Source: Acidobacteriaceae bacterium KBS 146
GTDB lineage: Bacteria; Acidobacteriota; Terriglobia; Terriglobales; Acidobacteriaceae
Direction of reading: 5' to 3'
Assembly (NCBI GenBank): GCA_000688615.1
Contig: JHVA01000001.1
Location: 558,001-622,000 of the forward strand
DNA length: 64,000 nt
The notes under the pieces: generated by a model
What the model was told of the DNA's origin: nothing
Database searches by the model: none
Seen by the model: only the letters and a program-made list of their open reading frames with translations
Part shown: positions 8,505-15,930 of the stretch, in pieces
Layout of the letters: each line of letters begins with the position of its first letter
Numbering within the stretch: the stretch's first letter is position 1
Translations under genes and position numbers: made by a program

Positions 8505-10379
8505 TCAGAAATCCTGAAGCTCTTTTCCGGGGATAGACGCTCGTAGTGCGTTCAGCACAGCAAGTAGGTCAATCGCTTCCTGGCCAATGGCTCCCGCTAT
8601 GGGCGGCAAAAACCCGGTCGCAGCTAGAAGCATGCCGAAAGCGCTCAAGGCCATTCCGCCTATCGCGCTCTCAAGGGCGATCAGTCGCATTCGTTTGCCA
8701 ATATGAAGTAGCTCATCAACCCGTCCCAGGCTCGGCTCCATAATGACGACACCAGCGGCTTCGGCCGTGATATCGCTGTTTTGTCCAAACGCAACGCCAA
8801 CCGTAGCGGCGAGCATAGCTGGAGCATCATTGATGCCGTCCCCAAGGAATAAGGTTGATGTCTTCGAAGTCTGCTCCCGCACAATCTGAAGCTTCTGCTC
8901 GGGAGTGAGGCCTGCATAACCCTCCCTAATGCCCACAATCTCCGCTAAATGCTGCACCTCGGCATCTCGGTCTCCTGACAGGATTACCAATCGTTCAACC
9001 TGGTGCTTCGGACTCAGGTGGCTGATGAACGGTTTGCTTTCACTACGTGGGCGGTCATGAAACCGAATCAGCCCAGCTAACTGACCCTCTACCAGCACGA
9101 CGCATTCCATTCCGGACTGGCTTGGCGGGAGGAGTGTCGCCAGTTCTCGGCGGATTTTTTTGCGTCCCGTGACGAGAACACCCCTTGCGGAAACCTGGCC
9201 GCATAACCCTTCCCCGGGCTTCTCGCTAAGATTTTCTGCGTGAAGTAGCGATAGATGGCGTTCCTGTGCGGCCCGCAGAATCGCTCCTGCGAGTGGATGT
9301 TTGGAGTATTGTTCAAGGCTGGCAGCGAACTTCAAGACGTCTTCGGTGCTTGCGCCGGAAAAGCCAATCACCTCTGTCACAACGGGTTCTCCATGTGTCA
9401 GTGTTCCTGTTTTATCGAAAAACATGGTGTGGATGTTTCCAACCTGTTCTAAAACAATCGGCTTTTTAATCACGATGCCGCGCTTCGCAGCCAGCGAGAT
9501 GGTTCCTATAATGCAGATCGGAATCGCCAAAAGCAGAGGGCATGGCGTGGCGATTACGAGCACCGCAAGGAAACGCTCTGGCCGGCCACTGAGAACCCAG
9601 CCAGCCAAGGCAATCAACACAGCAAAGGGCGTATAGACGGCTCCGAGGCGATCCGCCAGCCTCCGCATGGCCGGAGGGCTTTCTTCAGCCTTTCTCATCA
9701 CCTGTATGATGCGTTCGTAGCGTGAATCTACGGCGAGTTTGTCGGCGATGATCGTCAAGGCTGCATCTTCATTCAGAGCTCCTGAGATCACCTGCGATCC
9801 TGAGGTCTTGCGAATTCGAAAGGGTTCCCCGGTGAGAAATGATTCATCCATTGTGCCGGTACCCGATTCCACTGTTCCGTCCACAGGACAGATCTCATGG
9901 GGGAAGACGACCAGGCGATCGCCGATACAAATCTCTGCCGCTTGGATATCTGCAGTGTTACTTCCGTCGAGACGGTGCGCAATGTTCGGCATGCGGCTTG
10001 CCAATGCATTCAGAACTGAAGACGCTCGACGAGTAGCAAACTCCTCGAGCGTCTGTCCACCGGACAGCATCAGAATGATGATTGTTGCGACTAACAATTC
10101 TTGCATCAACACTGCTGTCACAATCGACAGACCCGCAAGGAAGTCGGCACCAAATTGACGTTTCCAGATCTGAATAAGTAGCTCAAACAGTAAAGGGATT
10201 CCTCCAAAGATGATTGCAATCCATAGGGGAATAGAGGAAATTGAGATGTTGTAATGGAGCAGATATCGAATCAGAAGATGCAACAATATAGCCGCGAATG
10301 AAATAGCAACGGTGAGCCGGTTCCATATTTTTTTTGTTCGTTCGAAAGGACTAACTCGATCTGTGCTCGCCGCTCTCAT
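8505..10379 (-). CDS. P1B-type heavy-metal-transporting ATPase lacking the N-terminal metal-binding domain
   Basis: Integral-membrane cation pump of about 624 residues. Visible motifs in order are the actuator TGEPF, the metal-path CPx site ATPCPLLLAIP in a membrane helix, the phosphorylated DKTGTLTHGEP, and the hinge GDGINDAPAM. Several helices precede the actuator, but there is no HMA (GMxCxxC) domain, so the protein is shorter than ZntA or CopA. The CPC-Pro signature allows Cu, Zn, Cd or Pb, and the metal is not assignable. ATG 10379 forms an ATGA overlap with the stop of the universal stress gene upstream, so it is chosen over an in-frame codon at 10409. It is co-transcribed with that stress gene. 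Confidence 0.9.
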   Translation of the reverse strand: MRAASTDRVSPFERTKKIWNRLTVAISFAAILLHLLIRYLLHYNISISSIPLWIAIIFGGIPLLFELLIQIWKRQFGADFLAGLSIVTAVLMQELLVATIIILMLSGGQTLEEFATRRASSVLNALASRMPNIAHRLDGSNTADIQAAEICIGDRLVVFPHEICPVDGTVESGTGTMDESFLTGEPFRIRKTSGSQVISGALNEDAALTIIADKLAVDSRYERIIQVMRKAEESPPAMRRLADRLGAVYTPFAVLIALAGWVLSGRPERFLAVLVIATPCPLLLAIPICIIGTISLAAKRGIVIKKPIVLEQVGNIHTMFFDKTGTLTHGEPVVTEVIGFSGASTEDVLKFAASLEQYSKHPLAGAILRAAQERHLSLLHAENLSEKPGEGLCGQVSARGVLVTGRKKIRRELATLLPPSQSGMECVVLVEGQLAGLIRFHDRPRSESKPFISHLSPKHQVERLVILSGDRDAEVQHLAEIVGIREGYAGLTPEQKLQIVREQTSKTSTLFLGDGINDAPAMLAATVGVAFGQNSDITAEAAGVVIMEPSLGRVDELLHIGKRMRLIALESAIGGMALSAFGMLLAATGFLPPIAGAIGQEAIDLLAVLNALRASIPGKELQDF

Positions 10380-11209
10380 AAGCGGGAAGAAATCGTAAGG
10401 ACTGCGCAAGGTGCTGCAGCGATAATTTGAAAAGCTATTTTGGGCGCGAGGTGGGCAGCAGCTTCGGGAGCTCGACGAATTCCCATTACTAAAAGGTCAG
10501 ATGGATATCGCTCTGCTTCGTTAACTACTGCTTGACTGATATTACCGCCGTGCAAAGTTACGTAATCTACAACTTTTGCAAGTTCCAATGCTTTTTTTAT
10601 GGGATCGAATTGCTTGTTTTCTTCACCCAAAACGGGATCAGTCACAACATGAAGAACTCGAATGTGTGCTTCTGAGAGTCGCTGTAGCTCGAGCACGAGA
10701 GGAATCGCCGCGAAAGAAGTCCTGCTGAAATCTGTTGCGAAAAGAATTTTCCTAAGACTTGCTTCTTCCGGTAAGACATGCGGGCCAACCGTAATTACGG
10801 GACATTCGGCCTGTCTCAATACCTCTTCCGCTGTTGATCCCAGCAAAAAGCGCTCCATTCCACCGAATGCGTGAGTTCCCATGATTAATAGAGGGGCTTC
10901 ACGTGTGCGTAGGAAAGCGAGAATTTGTTGCGCTGGAGGGCCATCTTCTAATGCGATCACCTCTGCCTGAATCCCGGATCGGAGAAAAAGAGCTCTATCT
11001 TCCTCCAACTGCTGTTGAACGTCCTTCCGGATGATCTCAACCATCCATGCTACGGGAACCCTGTATTGATGTTGAGGCACATACTGAAATACATGCAACA
11101 ACGTGACCTTCGCATGAAAGACCGGAGCCAGCCTTCTGGCCACGGCCAGTGCGGCGCTGGATGCACGAGAAAAATCGGTCGCGACAATAATCTGATGAGG
11201 CGTGGACAT
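10376..11209 (-). CDS. Tandem universal stress protein (two UspA domains)
   Basis: 277 residues with two Usp folds. Domain 1 (about 5-142) begins QIIVATDFSRASSAALAVAR and keeps most of the nucleotide loop (GTHAFGGMERFLLGS, with Ala at the fourth position of G-x2-G-x9-GS). Domain 2 (about 153-275) begins KILFATDFSRTSFAAIPLVL but its loop (GIRRAPEAAAHLAPK) has lost the motif. This asymmetry suggests one nucleotide-binding and one structural half. GGAAGGA lies before the ATG. A Crp-like palindrome at 11263-11276 lies at about -41 of a plausible start point. First gene of an operon with the P-type ATPase. Confidence 0.92.
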   Translation of the reverse strand: MSTPHQIIVATDFSRASSAALAVARRLAPVFHAKVTLLHVFQYVPQHQYRVPVAWMVEIIRKDVQQQLEEDRALFLRSGIQAEVIALEDGPPAQQILAFLRTREAPLLIMGTHAFGGMERFLLGSTAEEVLRQAECPVITVGPHVLPEEASLRKILFATDFSRTSFAAIPLVLELQRLSEAHIRVLHVVTDPVLGEENKQFDPIKKALELAKVVDYVTLHGGNISQAVVNEAERYPSDLLVMGIRRAPEAAAHLAPKIAFQIIAAAPCAVLTISSRL

Positions 11210-11262
11210 TGTGTCTAATCCTTCCGTGGATCCTATCTTAAGGAGCTTCCCGGCGATCCTAG

Positions 11263-11276
11263 GTGATTAGCATCAC
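11263..11276 (-). promoter_or_regulatory. Crp/Fnr-type palindrome upstream of the Usp-ATPase operon
   Basis: GTGATTAGCATCAC, that is GTGAT-N4-ATCAC with perfect half-sites. Its centre (11269.5) lies 41-42 bases before a possible start near 11228 preceded by a minus-strand TAAGAT (-10-like) at 11235-11240. That is class II activator geometry. The match to the regulator at 15008 is inferred from its CRP-type recognition helix. Confidence 0.65.
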
Positions 11277-11291
11277 GCTAACAGGTCCGTG

Positions 11292-11305
11292 GTGATCATT
11301 GTCAC
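11292..11305 (+). promoter_or_regulatory. Crp/Fnr-type palindrome upstream of the DUF4010 gene
   Basis: GTGATCATTGTCAC: GTGA-N6-TCAC with one changed base against the GTGAT-N4-ATCAC form. It shares the divergent region with the 11263 site. Its centre is 88 bases before ATG 11387. Promoter elements are less clear than for the minus-strand site. Confidence 0.5.
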
Positions 11306-11386
11306 CGCACGGGGATATCCGCTTTGGAAGAATTTTCAGGTCATAATGTTTCGATTCGTAGAAGTCGACATGGCGGAGACGCGTGA

Positions 11387-12637
11387 ATGATACGACTGGA
11401 CGATAACAATCTACTGGGAATTGGTATCGCCTCCCTTGGAGGTGCAGCAGTTGGGATTGACAGGCAAAGGGTCTATAAGGAAGACGAACCCGGAGTTGTC
11501 GGAGGCGTTCGAACCTTTACGTTGCTTGGCACGATAGCCGGGGTATGCGGCTTTCTCATAAAAGCGGAATACAGCGTACCGGCTATCGTTCTCCTTGCTG
11601 GAGCCCTGTCGGCAATTTTGATCGTGCGTTTTGGAGCGGATAACATTTCGCGTGATGCAACTACCGAAGTCGCAGCGATTGCCGTATTGGCTAGCGGTCT
11701 AACTGCAGGCCTTGGCTATCCTAGTACCGCCTCCGCGCTTTACGCATGGATAGTCCTGCTGCTTATTCAAAAGTCGTGGCTCCATGCTTTGGTTAATCGT
11801 ATTGGCATTGTAGAGCTGCAAGCAACGGCACAGTTCGCAGCGATGGCACTCATCGTCCTTCCACTGCTGCCGTCTCGCAATCTAGGACCGGCTGGTATCA
11901 TCAATCTCCGTTCCATCTGGATTCTCGTTTTGGTCTTCTCGGGATTAAGCTTTGCTGGTTATCTCACTAGAAAAGCCCTGGGGAATGAGGCTGGTTGGGT
12001 TCTCACGGGACTAATTGGTGGATTGGTTTCTTCAACTCAGGTGACGCTGGCATTCTCACGTGATAGTCGAAAATATCCAGAATCCCAGATTCCTCTGTTC
12101 GGCGGAGTGATGGCCGCTTCTACCGTCTCGATGCTTCGAGTATGCGTTTTGTGCATTGTCCTTCGACCAGCTCTTGCGGCTTCCGCTCTGGCATATGTCG
12201 CTGCGCCGGTTCTAATCGGAGGGCTTGCAAGTTTATCTACTTTCCGTCGTCGGCACACCGGGAATCCTGAGACATTTACAGAAAAGAGTCCTCTCCGTCT
12301 CACTGTAGCTGTGTACCTCTCATTGATTTTCGTTTTTTCCCAGTATTTCGTTACACTTGCGCGCCTACATTTTGGATCGATAGGGATATTTAGTTCGGCA
12401 GGGCTGCTGGGATCCGTCGATATCGATGCTGTTATCGCTTCTCTTTTGCCCCTGATCCGTCAAGGCATACAGACCGACGAGGCTGCGAAGATGCTAGGGA
12501 TAGGGATCACTGGAAATACGACGGTGAAATTGCTTATTGCCATAATCTGGGGCAGTTCAGCATTCCGGAAGTACGCGGTTCTGGGATTTACTGGCATCCT
12601 CCTGGCGCTTATCGGCGGCATTGTTTTTATGGACTGA
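11387..12637 (+). CDS. MgtC/SapB-like DUF4010 membrane protein
   Basis: 416 residues and about 10-12 hydrophobic segments. The N-terminus resembles MgtC (LLGIGIASLGGAAVGIDRQR then VGGVRTFTLLG, residues 9-50). The rest fits the DUF4010 module (from about 170 to the end, GYLTRKALGNEAGWVLTGLI and later helices). It is an inner-membrane protein; MgtC-like domains are linked to magnesium limitation and stress, but the DUF4010 reaction is unknown. GGAG precedes ATG 11387. It is divergent from the Usp-ATPase operon with which it shares paired Crp-like palindromes. Confidence 0.85.
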   Translation: MIRLDDNNLLGIGIASLGGAAVGIDRQRVYKEDEPGVVGGVRTFTLLGTIAGVCGFLIKAEYSVPAIVLLAGALSAILIVRFGADNISRDATTEVAAIAVLASGLTAGLGYPSTASALYAWIVLLLIQKSWLHALVNRIGIVELQATAQFAAMALIVLPLLPSRNLGPAGIINLRSIWILVLVFSGLSFAGYLTRKALGNEAGWVLTGLIGGLVSSTQVTLAFSRDSRKYPESQIPLFGGVMAASTVSMLRVCVLCIVLRPALAASALAYVAAPVLIGGLASLSTFRRRHTGNPETFTEKSPLRLTVAVYLSLIFVFSQYFVTLARLHFGSIGIFSSAGLLGSVDIDAVIASLLPLIRQGIQTDEAAKMLGIGITGNTTVKLLIAIIWGSSAFRKYAVLGFTGILLALIGGIVFMD

Positions 12638-12699
12638 AAAGCTAAATCCACCCGATCATCATTGGCTTACTGTCGTCAGTACCACTTCTATTGAGCCAT

Positions 12700-12713
12700 G
12701 TGATTACGGTCAC
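12700..12713 (+). promoter_or_regulatory. Crp/Fnr-type palindrome upstream of the second Usp gene
   Basis: GTGATTACGGTCAC: GTGA-N6-TCAC with one changed base against the perfect form. Centre 12706.5 lies about 38-41 bases before a start implied by TACTAA (12733-12738), which would give a very short leader before ATG 12758. Confidence 0.55.
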
Positions 12714-12757
12714 TGTTTCTCTATGCCAGTTCTACTAATGTGGGTCTAGGAGCCCCT

Positions 12758-13660
12758 ATGCTGAGCCCATTGGAGATTCGTCCAGAGGAAACTAGGCCCG
12801 CCCGGTTCGCCATTGATTCGAGAAAAGACTTTCGTCACATCGTGCTTTGCACGGCCCTCTCACCGTGCGACGAAACACTTCTTTTGCTGGTCCGTCAATT
12901 GGCACTCAAAGGGAGTTTTTCGCAACTCACGCTTCTGCATGCCTGTGCACGGACGAACCAATCAGCCCAGCAACACGAGGAACAACTACATCAGATGATT
13001 GAGGGCCTTCGATCCTGGGGAATAAGCGCCTCTTCATGTCTCATCCATGGTGAACCCTCATCCGTGATTCTTAACTTTATCCGACGCAATAGGGTAGACC
13101 TCTTACTCCTCGGACGTCAGCGATCACGCCTGCTCGAGCGAGTTCATTCATGTTCTATCGTCGAGAGCGTTCTACGCTCCTGTGTTTGCCCAGTCCTCAA
13201 TGCAGGCCCAAACGTCCGGACGGAATCACTCGAACATCTTGACGGACCAGTCATCTTTGCCACCGATTTTAACGATGCCGCGGAGGATGTTGTGCAGTTA
13301 GCCGCCCTATACGCGCGTCAGCGTGACGCTCGCCTTCATTGCATCCACGTTATACCTCCGGTCGGTAAGACAGCTGATAGTGCGACCGTGCGGTCGATAA
13401 TGTCCAATACGCTCAATCAACTTGCGGTTCGCTCTTGCACGGATCAGCAGGAATTCTCGACTGGGATACTGCAAGGTGTCGACGTGTGCCAATCTATCGT
13501 CCAATACGCTGTGACCAACTCCGCGCAAGCCATTGTGTTAGCGATTCAGGATGCGCATGGTTGGTCTCATTTTTTTGCTCCTGACCTCACGCATCAAGTC
13601 ATTTCTGCCGCCCCGTGTCCTGTGATCACTCTCTCTTCTCAAAAACTGCGGGAACTGTGA
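12758..13660 (+). CDS. Tandem universal stress protein with both nucleotide loops degenerate
   Basis: 300 residues in two Usp folds. The usual strands are present (DFRHIVLCTALSPCDETLLL near 27; DGPVIFATDFNDAAEDVVQL near 165; CPVITLSS at the end). Neither half keeps G-x2-G-x9-G(S/T): the first reads GRQRSRLLERVHSCS and the second AIQDAHGWSHFFAPD. ATP binding is therefore unlikely and a partner or scaffold role is possible. ATG 12758 is chosen over GTG 12740 because AGGAG (12748-12752) is correctly spaced. It is followed by the BON gene on the same strand. Confidence 0.85.
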   Translation: MLSPLEIRPEETRPARFAIDSRKDFRHIVLCTALSPCDETLLLLVRQLALKGSFSQLTLLHACARTNQSAQQHEEQLHQMIEGLRSWGISASSCLIHGEPSSVILNFIRRNRVDLLLLGRQRSRLLERVHSCSIVESVLRSCVCPVLNAGPNVRTESLEHLDGPVIFATDFNDAAEDVVQLAALYARQRDARLHCIHVIPPVGKTADSATVRSIMSNTLNQLAVRSCTDQQEFSTGILQGVDVCQSIVQYAVTNSAQAIVLAIQDAHGWSHFFAPDLTHQVISAAPCPVITLSSQKLREL

Positions 13661-13670
13661 CCACGGTCGC
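13657..13670 (+). promoter_or_regulatory. Degenerate Crp-like site before the BON gene
   Basis: GTGA-N6-TCGC, overlapping the stop of the Usp gene. Centre 13663.5 is about 41 bases before a start implied by TAATGC at 13693-13698. The spacing agrees with the other sites, but one half-site base is wrong, so this is the weakest of the set. Confidence 0.3.
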
Positions 13671-13718
13671 CGATGGACCTACCTCTTGGGAGTAATGCAA
13701 ATATCAGGAGAAAAAAGT

Positions 13719-14282
13719 ATGAAGGCCACCATTGAAAGCTTCGCTTTCGCAAACAGTCAGGATCAACGTATCTATGATGACGTTCTGCGCCAACTGACAT
13801 GGCAGCCAGACATCGAGTCTAATGAAGTCGAAGTGACTGTTCGCGGGGCTGTGGTTTTTCTCAAGGGCAAAGTTCCGACGTGCCTCGAAAAACGAGAAGC
13901 TGAAAAAGCTGCTAAAGCTCCGTTCGGTGTTGTAAGTGTTGTCAATCAACTTGTAGTTGAACCCAACATCTCTCGCAGTGACGAAGAGATTAAGGCGGAC
14001 ATCGTCGCGGCACTCATTAATGTAACAAGCATTCTAGACTCGATCCCTGAAGTCGAAGTTGACCACGGCCTCGTTACCCTTGCAGGTCTGGTCCATTGGG
14101 AATTTGAGAAGCAACGTGCCGAAAATATAGCTTTAGCGATTCGTGGCGTCGGAGCCGTTACAAATCAGATCGAAGTGCACAATCGCCATGCTTCGGCGCC
14201 TTCCTCATTATTCCCGTCTCCTAGTCCGAAAGGTGTAAGCCCTAGAACATCTCAGCTCGGTATTGAACTGCGGACCGCCTGA
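13719..14282 (+). CDS. Two-BON-domain protein
   Basis: 187 residues with two BON (OsmY-type) repeats: one at about 15-80 (YDDVLRQLTWQPDIESNEVE, then VFLKGKVPTCLEKREAEKAA) and one at about 92-155 (IKADIVAALINVTSILDSIP, then GLVTLAGLVHWEFEKQRAEN). BON domains associate with membranes or other proteins under osmotic and redox stress. There is no signal peptide, so it is probably cytoplasmic, like several Usp-linked BON proteins. ATG 13719 has CAGGAG at 13705-13710; upstream in-frame starts lack a site. The last 35 residues are Ser/Pro-rich. Confidence 0.87.
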   Translation: MKATIESFAFANSQDQRIYDDVLRQLTWQPDIESNEVEVTVRGAVVFLKGKVPTCLEKREAEKAAKAPFGVVSVVNQLVVEPNISRSDEEIKADIVAALINVTSILDSIPEVEVDHGLVTLAGLVHWEFEKQRAENIALAIRGVGAVTNQIEVHNRHASAPSSLFPSPSPKGVSPRTSQLGIELRTA

Positions 14283-14701
14283 AATGGCAAATGATACACG
14301 ATAGGCAGATGCCTTGAGTTAGAGTGCGTCACGCCCTAAGTTGGGGCATGCAAATCTCTTTCGAAAGCTATCAAGGCTGCAGGCACCTCATGATGTCTTA
14401 TGAGGTTGTTCTGTTCAAGTCGCAGAATCGGATGCCGTGTCGCAACTCCGGTGCCGTAGATTCTTTGATTGATAGCGGCCCTGTTCTGAACGAGCCTCAT
14501 ACACAGTGACGACATCTCGACATCGCGGCGAAATAGCGTCTCGTCACTCGTCGCTACCGTGTCGATTTCTCGTTAAACCGAGTTAGGGCGAAACAAGATC
14601 AATCCTATTTTCATAATGATACGAGAGGGACTTCTCTTCCCCAAAGTCTGGCCTCTGTCTTGCAATAAGTAGTGACGTTACAGCATAGACAAGGACCCGA
14701 C
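14283..14701. other. Intergenic stretch, no gene supported
   Basis: About 420 bases between the BON gene and the STAS gene. One 61-codon frame (14324-14509) has no ribosome site and no family resemblance and is not called. No hairpin with a T-run and no clear Crp-like palindrome was found. It presumably holds the promoter of the STAS-Crp operon. Confidence 0.5.
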
Positions 14702-14974
14702 GTGTTGAGGATTTCCCAAAAAGAGGGCTGCGACGTACTCACCATGATGATTGAAGGAAAGGTGGTCGGGGAATGGACTGCGGAGTTGGAGCGGGCCTGG
14801 ACAACCATCCTATCTTCACTTGGAACGAAGAGATTATGTGTTGATATATGCGGCGTTACTTACCTGGACCAAAGAGGCAGGGAAATCCTACGTGAAATCT
14901 TTATGTCGACCGGAGCTCAGATACTCGCGGATTCCCCACTCACCAAACAGTTTGCGGAAGAAGCAAGGCAATAG
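14702..14974 (+). CDS. STAS-like domain protein
   Basis: 90 residues in a pattern typical of small STAS proteins (anti-anti-sigma or MlaB-like): beta strand DVLTMMIEGKVVGEWTAELE, a Trp-containing helix, KRLCVDICGVTYLDQRGREI, then a helix and GAQILADSPLTKQF. The Ser/Thr phosphorylated in SpoIIAA-type proteins is replaced around DQRG, so a phospho-switch role is doubtful. GTG 14702 is chosen because AAGGA lies 6 bases upstream; GTG 14672 is an alternative. It precedes the Crp-type regulator by 33 bases, probably in one operon. Confidence 0.75.
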   Translation: MLRISQKEGCDVLTMMIEGKVVGEWTAELERAWTTILSSLGTKRLCVDICGVTYLDQRGREILREIFMSTGAQILADSPLTKQFAEEARQ

Positions 14975-15007
14975 CTCACGTGATTGCGTGAAAGGAAGGG
15001 TGTTAGC

Positions 15008-15724
15008 ATGAACGATCTAAGAAAAGCTGGCAACAACCTAAATTGCCAGAGCTGCAAACAGAAGGAAAGTGGTTTTTTCTGCAATTTGTCGCTCGAGGCG
15101 GCGGTTGAGTTTGAGCGCATTCGATATTCGATGTCCTATCCAGCCGGGGCAATCTTATTCCGTGAAAACGAAGCTGGTCGAGGAATTTTTCTGCTTTGCT
15201 CTGGACAAGTCAAACTGTCTGTAAGCTCGAGTGCAGGAAGGACCTTGACCCTCAAAATCGCAAGGCCAGGCGAGATTATGGGTTTAACCGCAACTATGTC
15301 TAATGCCAGTTACGAAGCTGACGCCGAGACCATTCATCCCTGCCAAGTCGCGTTTATCCGTCGAGATGACTTCTCTCGTTTCGTCAGCAAATATCCGGAG
15401 ATCTACCAAGCCGTCTTCAGACAGTTGAACTATCAATACAATCACGCATGTGAGCAGCTGCGAATGGTGGGTTTAGCGACGTCTGTCCATGAAAAATTGG
15501 CTCGTTTACTTCTTCAATGGTCGGCTGAGGGGCGACAGACCGCCGAAGGAACACAGACCAAAGTTTCTCTGACACATGAGCAGATCGCAGAATGCGTCGG
15601 TTCAACACGAGAAACGGTCACACGCACACTCAGTGACTTTAGGAGCAAACATCTCGTCATGTTCAAAGGCGCTACGATGATGATCCCGAATCGTGCAGCC
15701 CTTGAAGCGATCTGCGGAGCGTAA
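15008..15724 (+). CDS. Crp/Fnr-family transcription regulator with CRP-type recognition helix
   Basis: 238 residues: a cyclic-nucleotide-binding fold (about 28-140), dimer helix (about 140-165) and winged helix-turn-helix (about 185-230). The recognition helix reads STRETVTRTL (R201, E202, R206), matching the R-E-x-x-x-R of E. coli CRP, which reads GTGA half-sites, and not the E-x-x-S-R of FNR. The Arg-Ser cAMP phosphate-binding signature is absent. N-terminal C13-x2-C16-x8-C25 plus C112 could hold an Fe-S cluster as in FNR, though the spacing differs. A purine-rich site (AAGGAAGGG) precedes ATG 15008. Inferred regulator of the island's palindromes. Confidence 0.88.
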   Translation: MNDLRKAGNNLNCQSCKQKESGFFCNLSLEAAVEFERIRYSMSYPAGAILFRENEAGRGIFLLCSGQVKLSVSSSAGRTLTLKIARPGEIMGLTATMSNASYEADAETIHPCQVAFIRRDDFSRFVSKYPEIYQAVFRQLNYQYNHACEQLRMVGLATSVHEKLARLLLQWSAEGRQTAEGTQTKVSLTHEQIAECVGSTRETVTRTLSDFRSKHLVMFKGATMMIPNRAALEAICGA

Positions 15725-15783
15725 CCCCGAAAAATTACAGTGCACTCTTTTGCACATGATTTTCGCTAAAGGCCACTATCACT

Positions 15784-15803
15784 TCCGGTTAACTCCAACC
15801 GGA
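15784..15803. promoter_or_regulatory. Inverted repeat before the sigma-54 activator gene
   Basis: TCCGGTT (15784-15790) and AACCGGA (15797-15803) form a 7-bp inverted repeat with a 6-base spacer. No T-run follows, so it may be an operator rather than a terminator. It differs from the GTGAT palindromes elsewhere in the island. No convincing -24/-12 (GG-N10-GC) promoter was found in this gap. Confidence 0.35.
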
Positions 15804-15930
15804 GCATGTCGTCGAATTTTCTGTCACCAGGTGTACCATTGTCAGCAATAGAGCTAGGTGCGGAGAAGGCGATGTCCATTCACTGAATTGCCTAATTCTG
15901 CGCTGCGGGCAAAGGCCCTGGGATGCGCGC

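Noticed and set aside
15725..15930. Sigma-54 (-24/-12) promoter upstream of the sigma-54 activator
   Set aside because: No GG-N10-GC element was found; only an unrelated inverted repeat is present.
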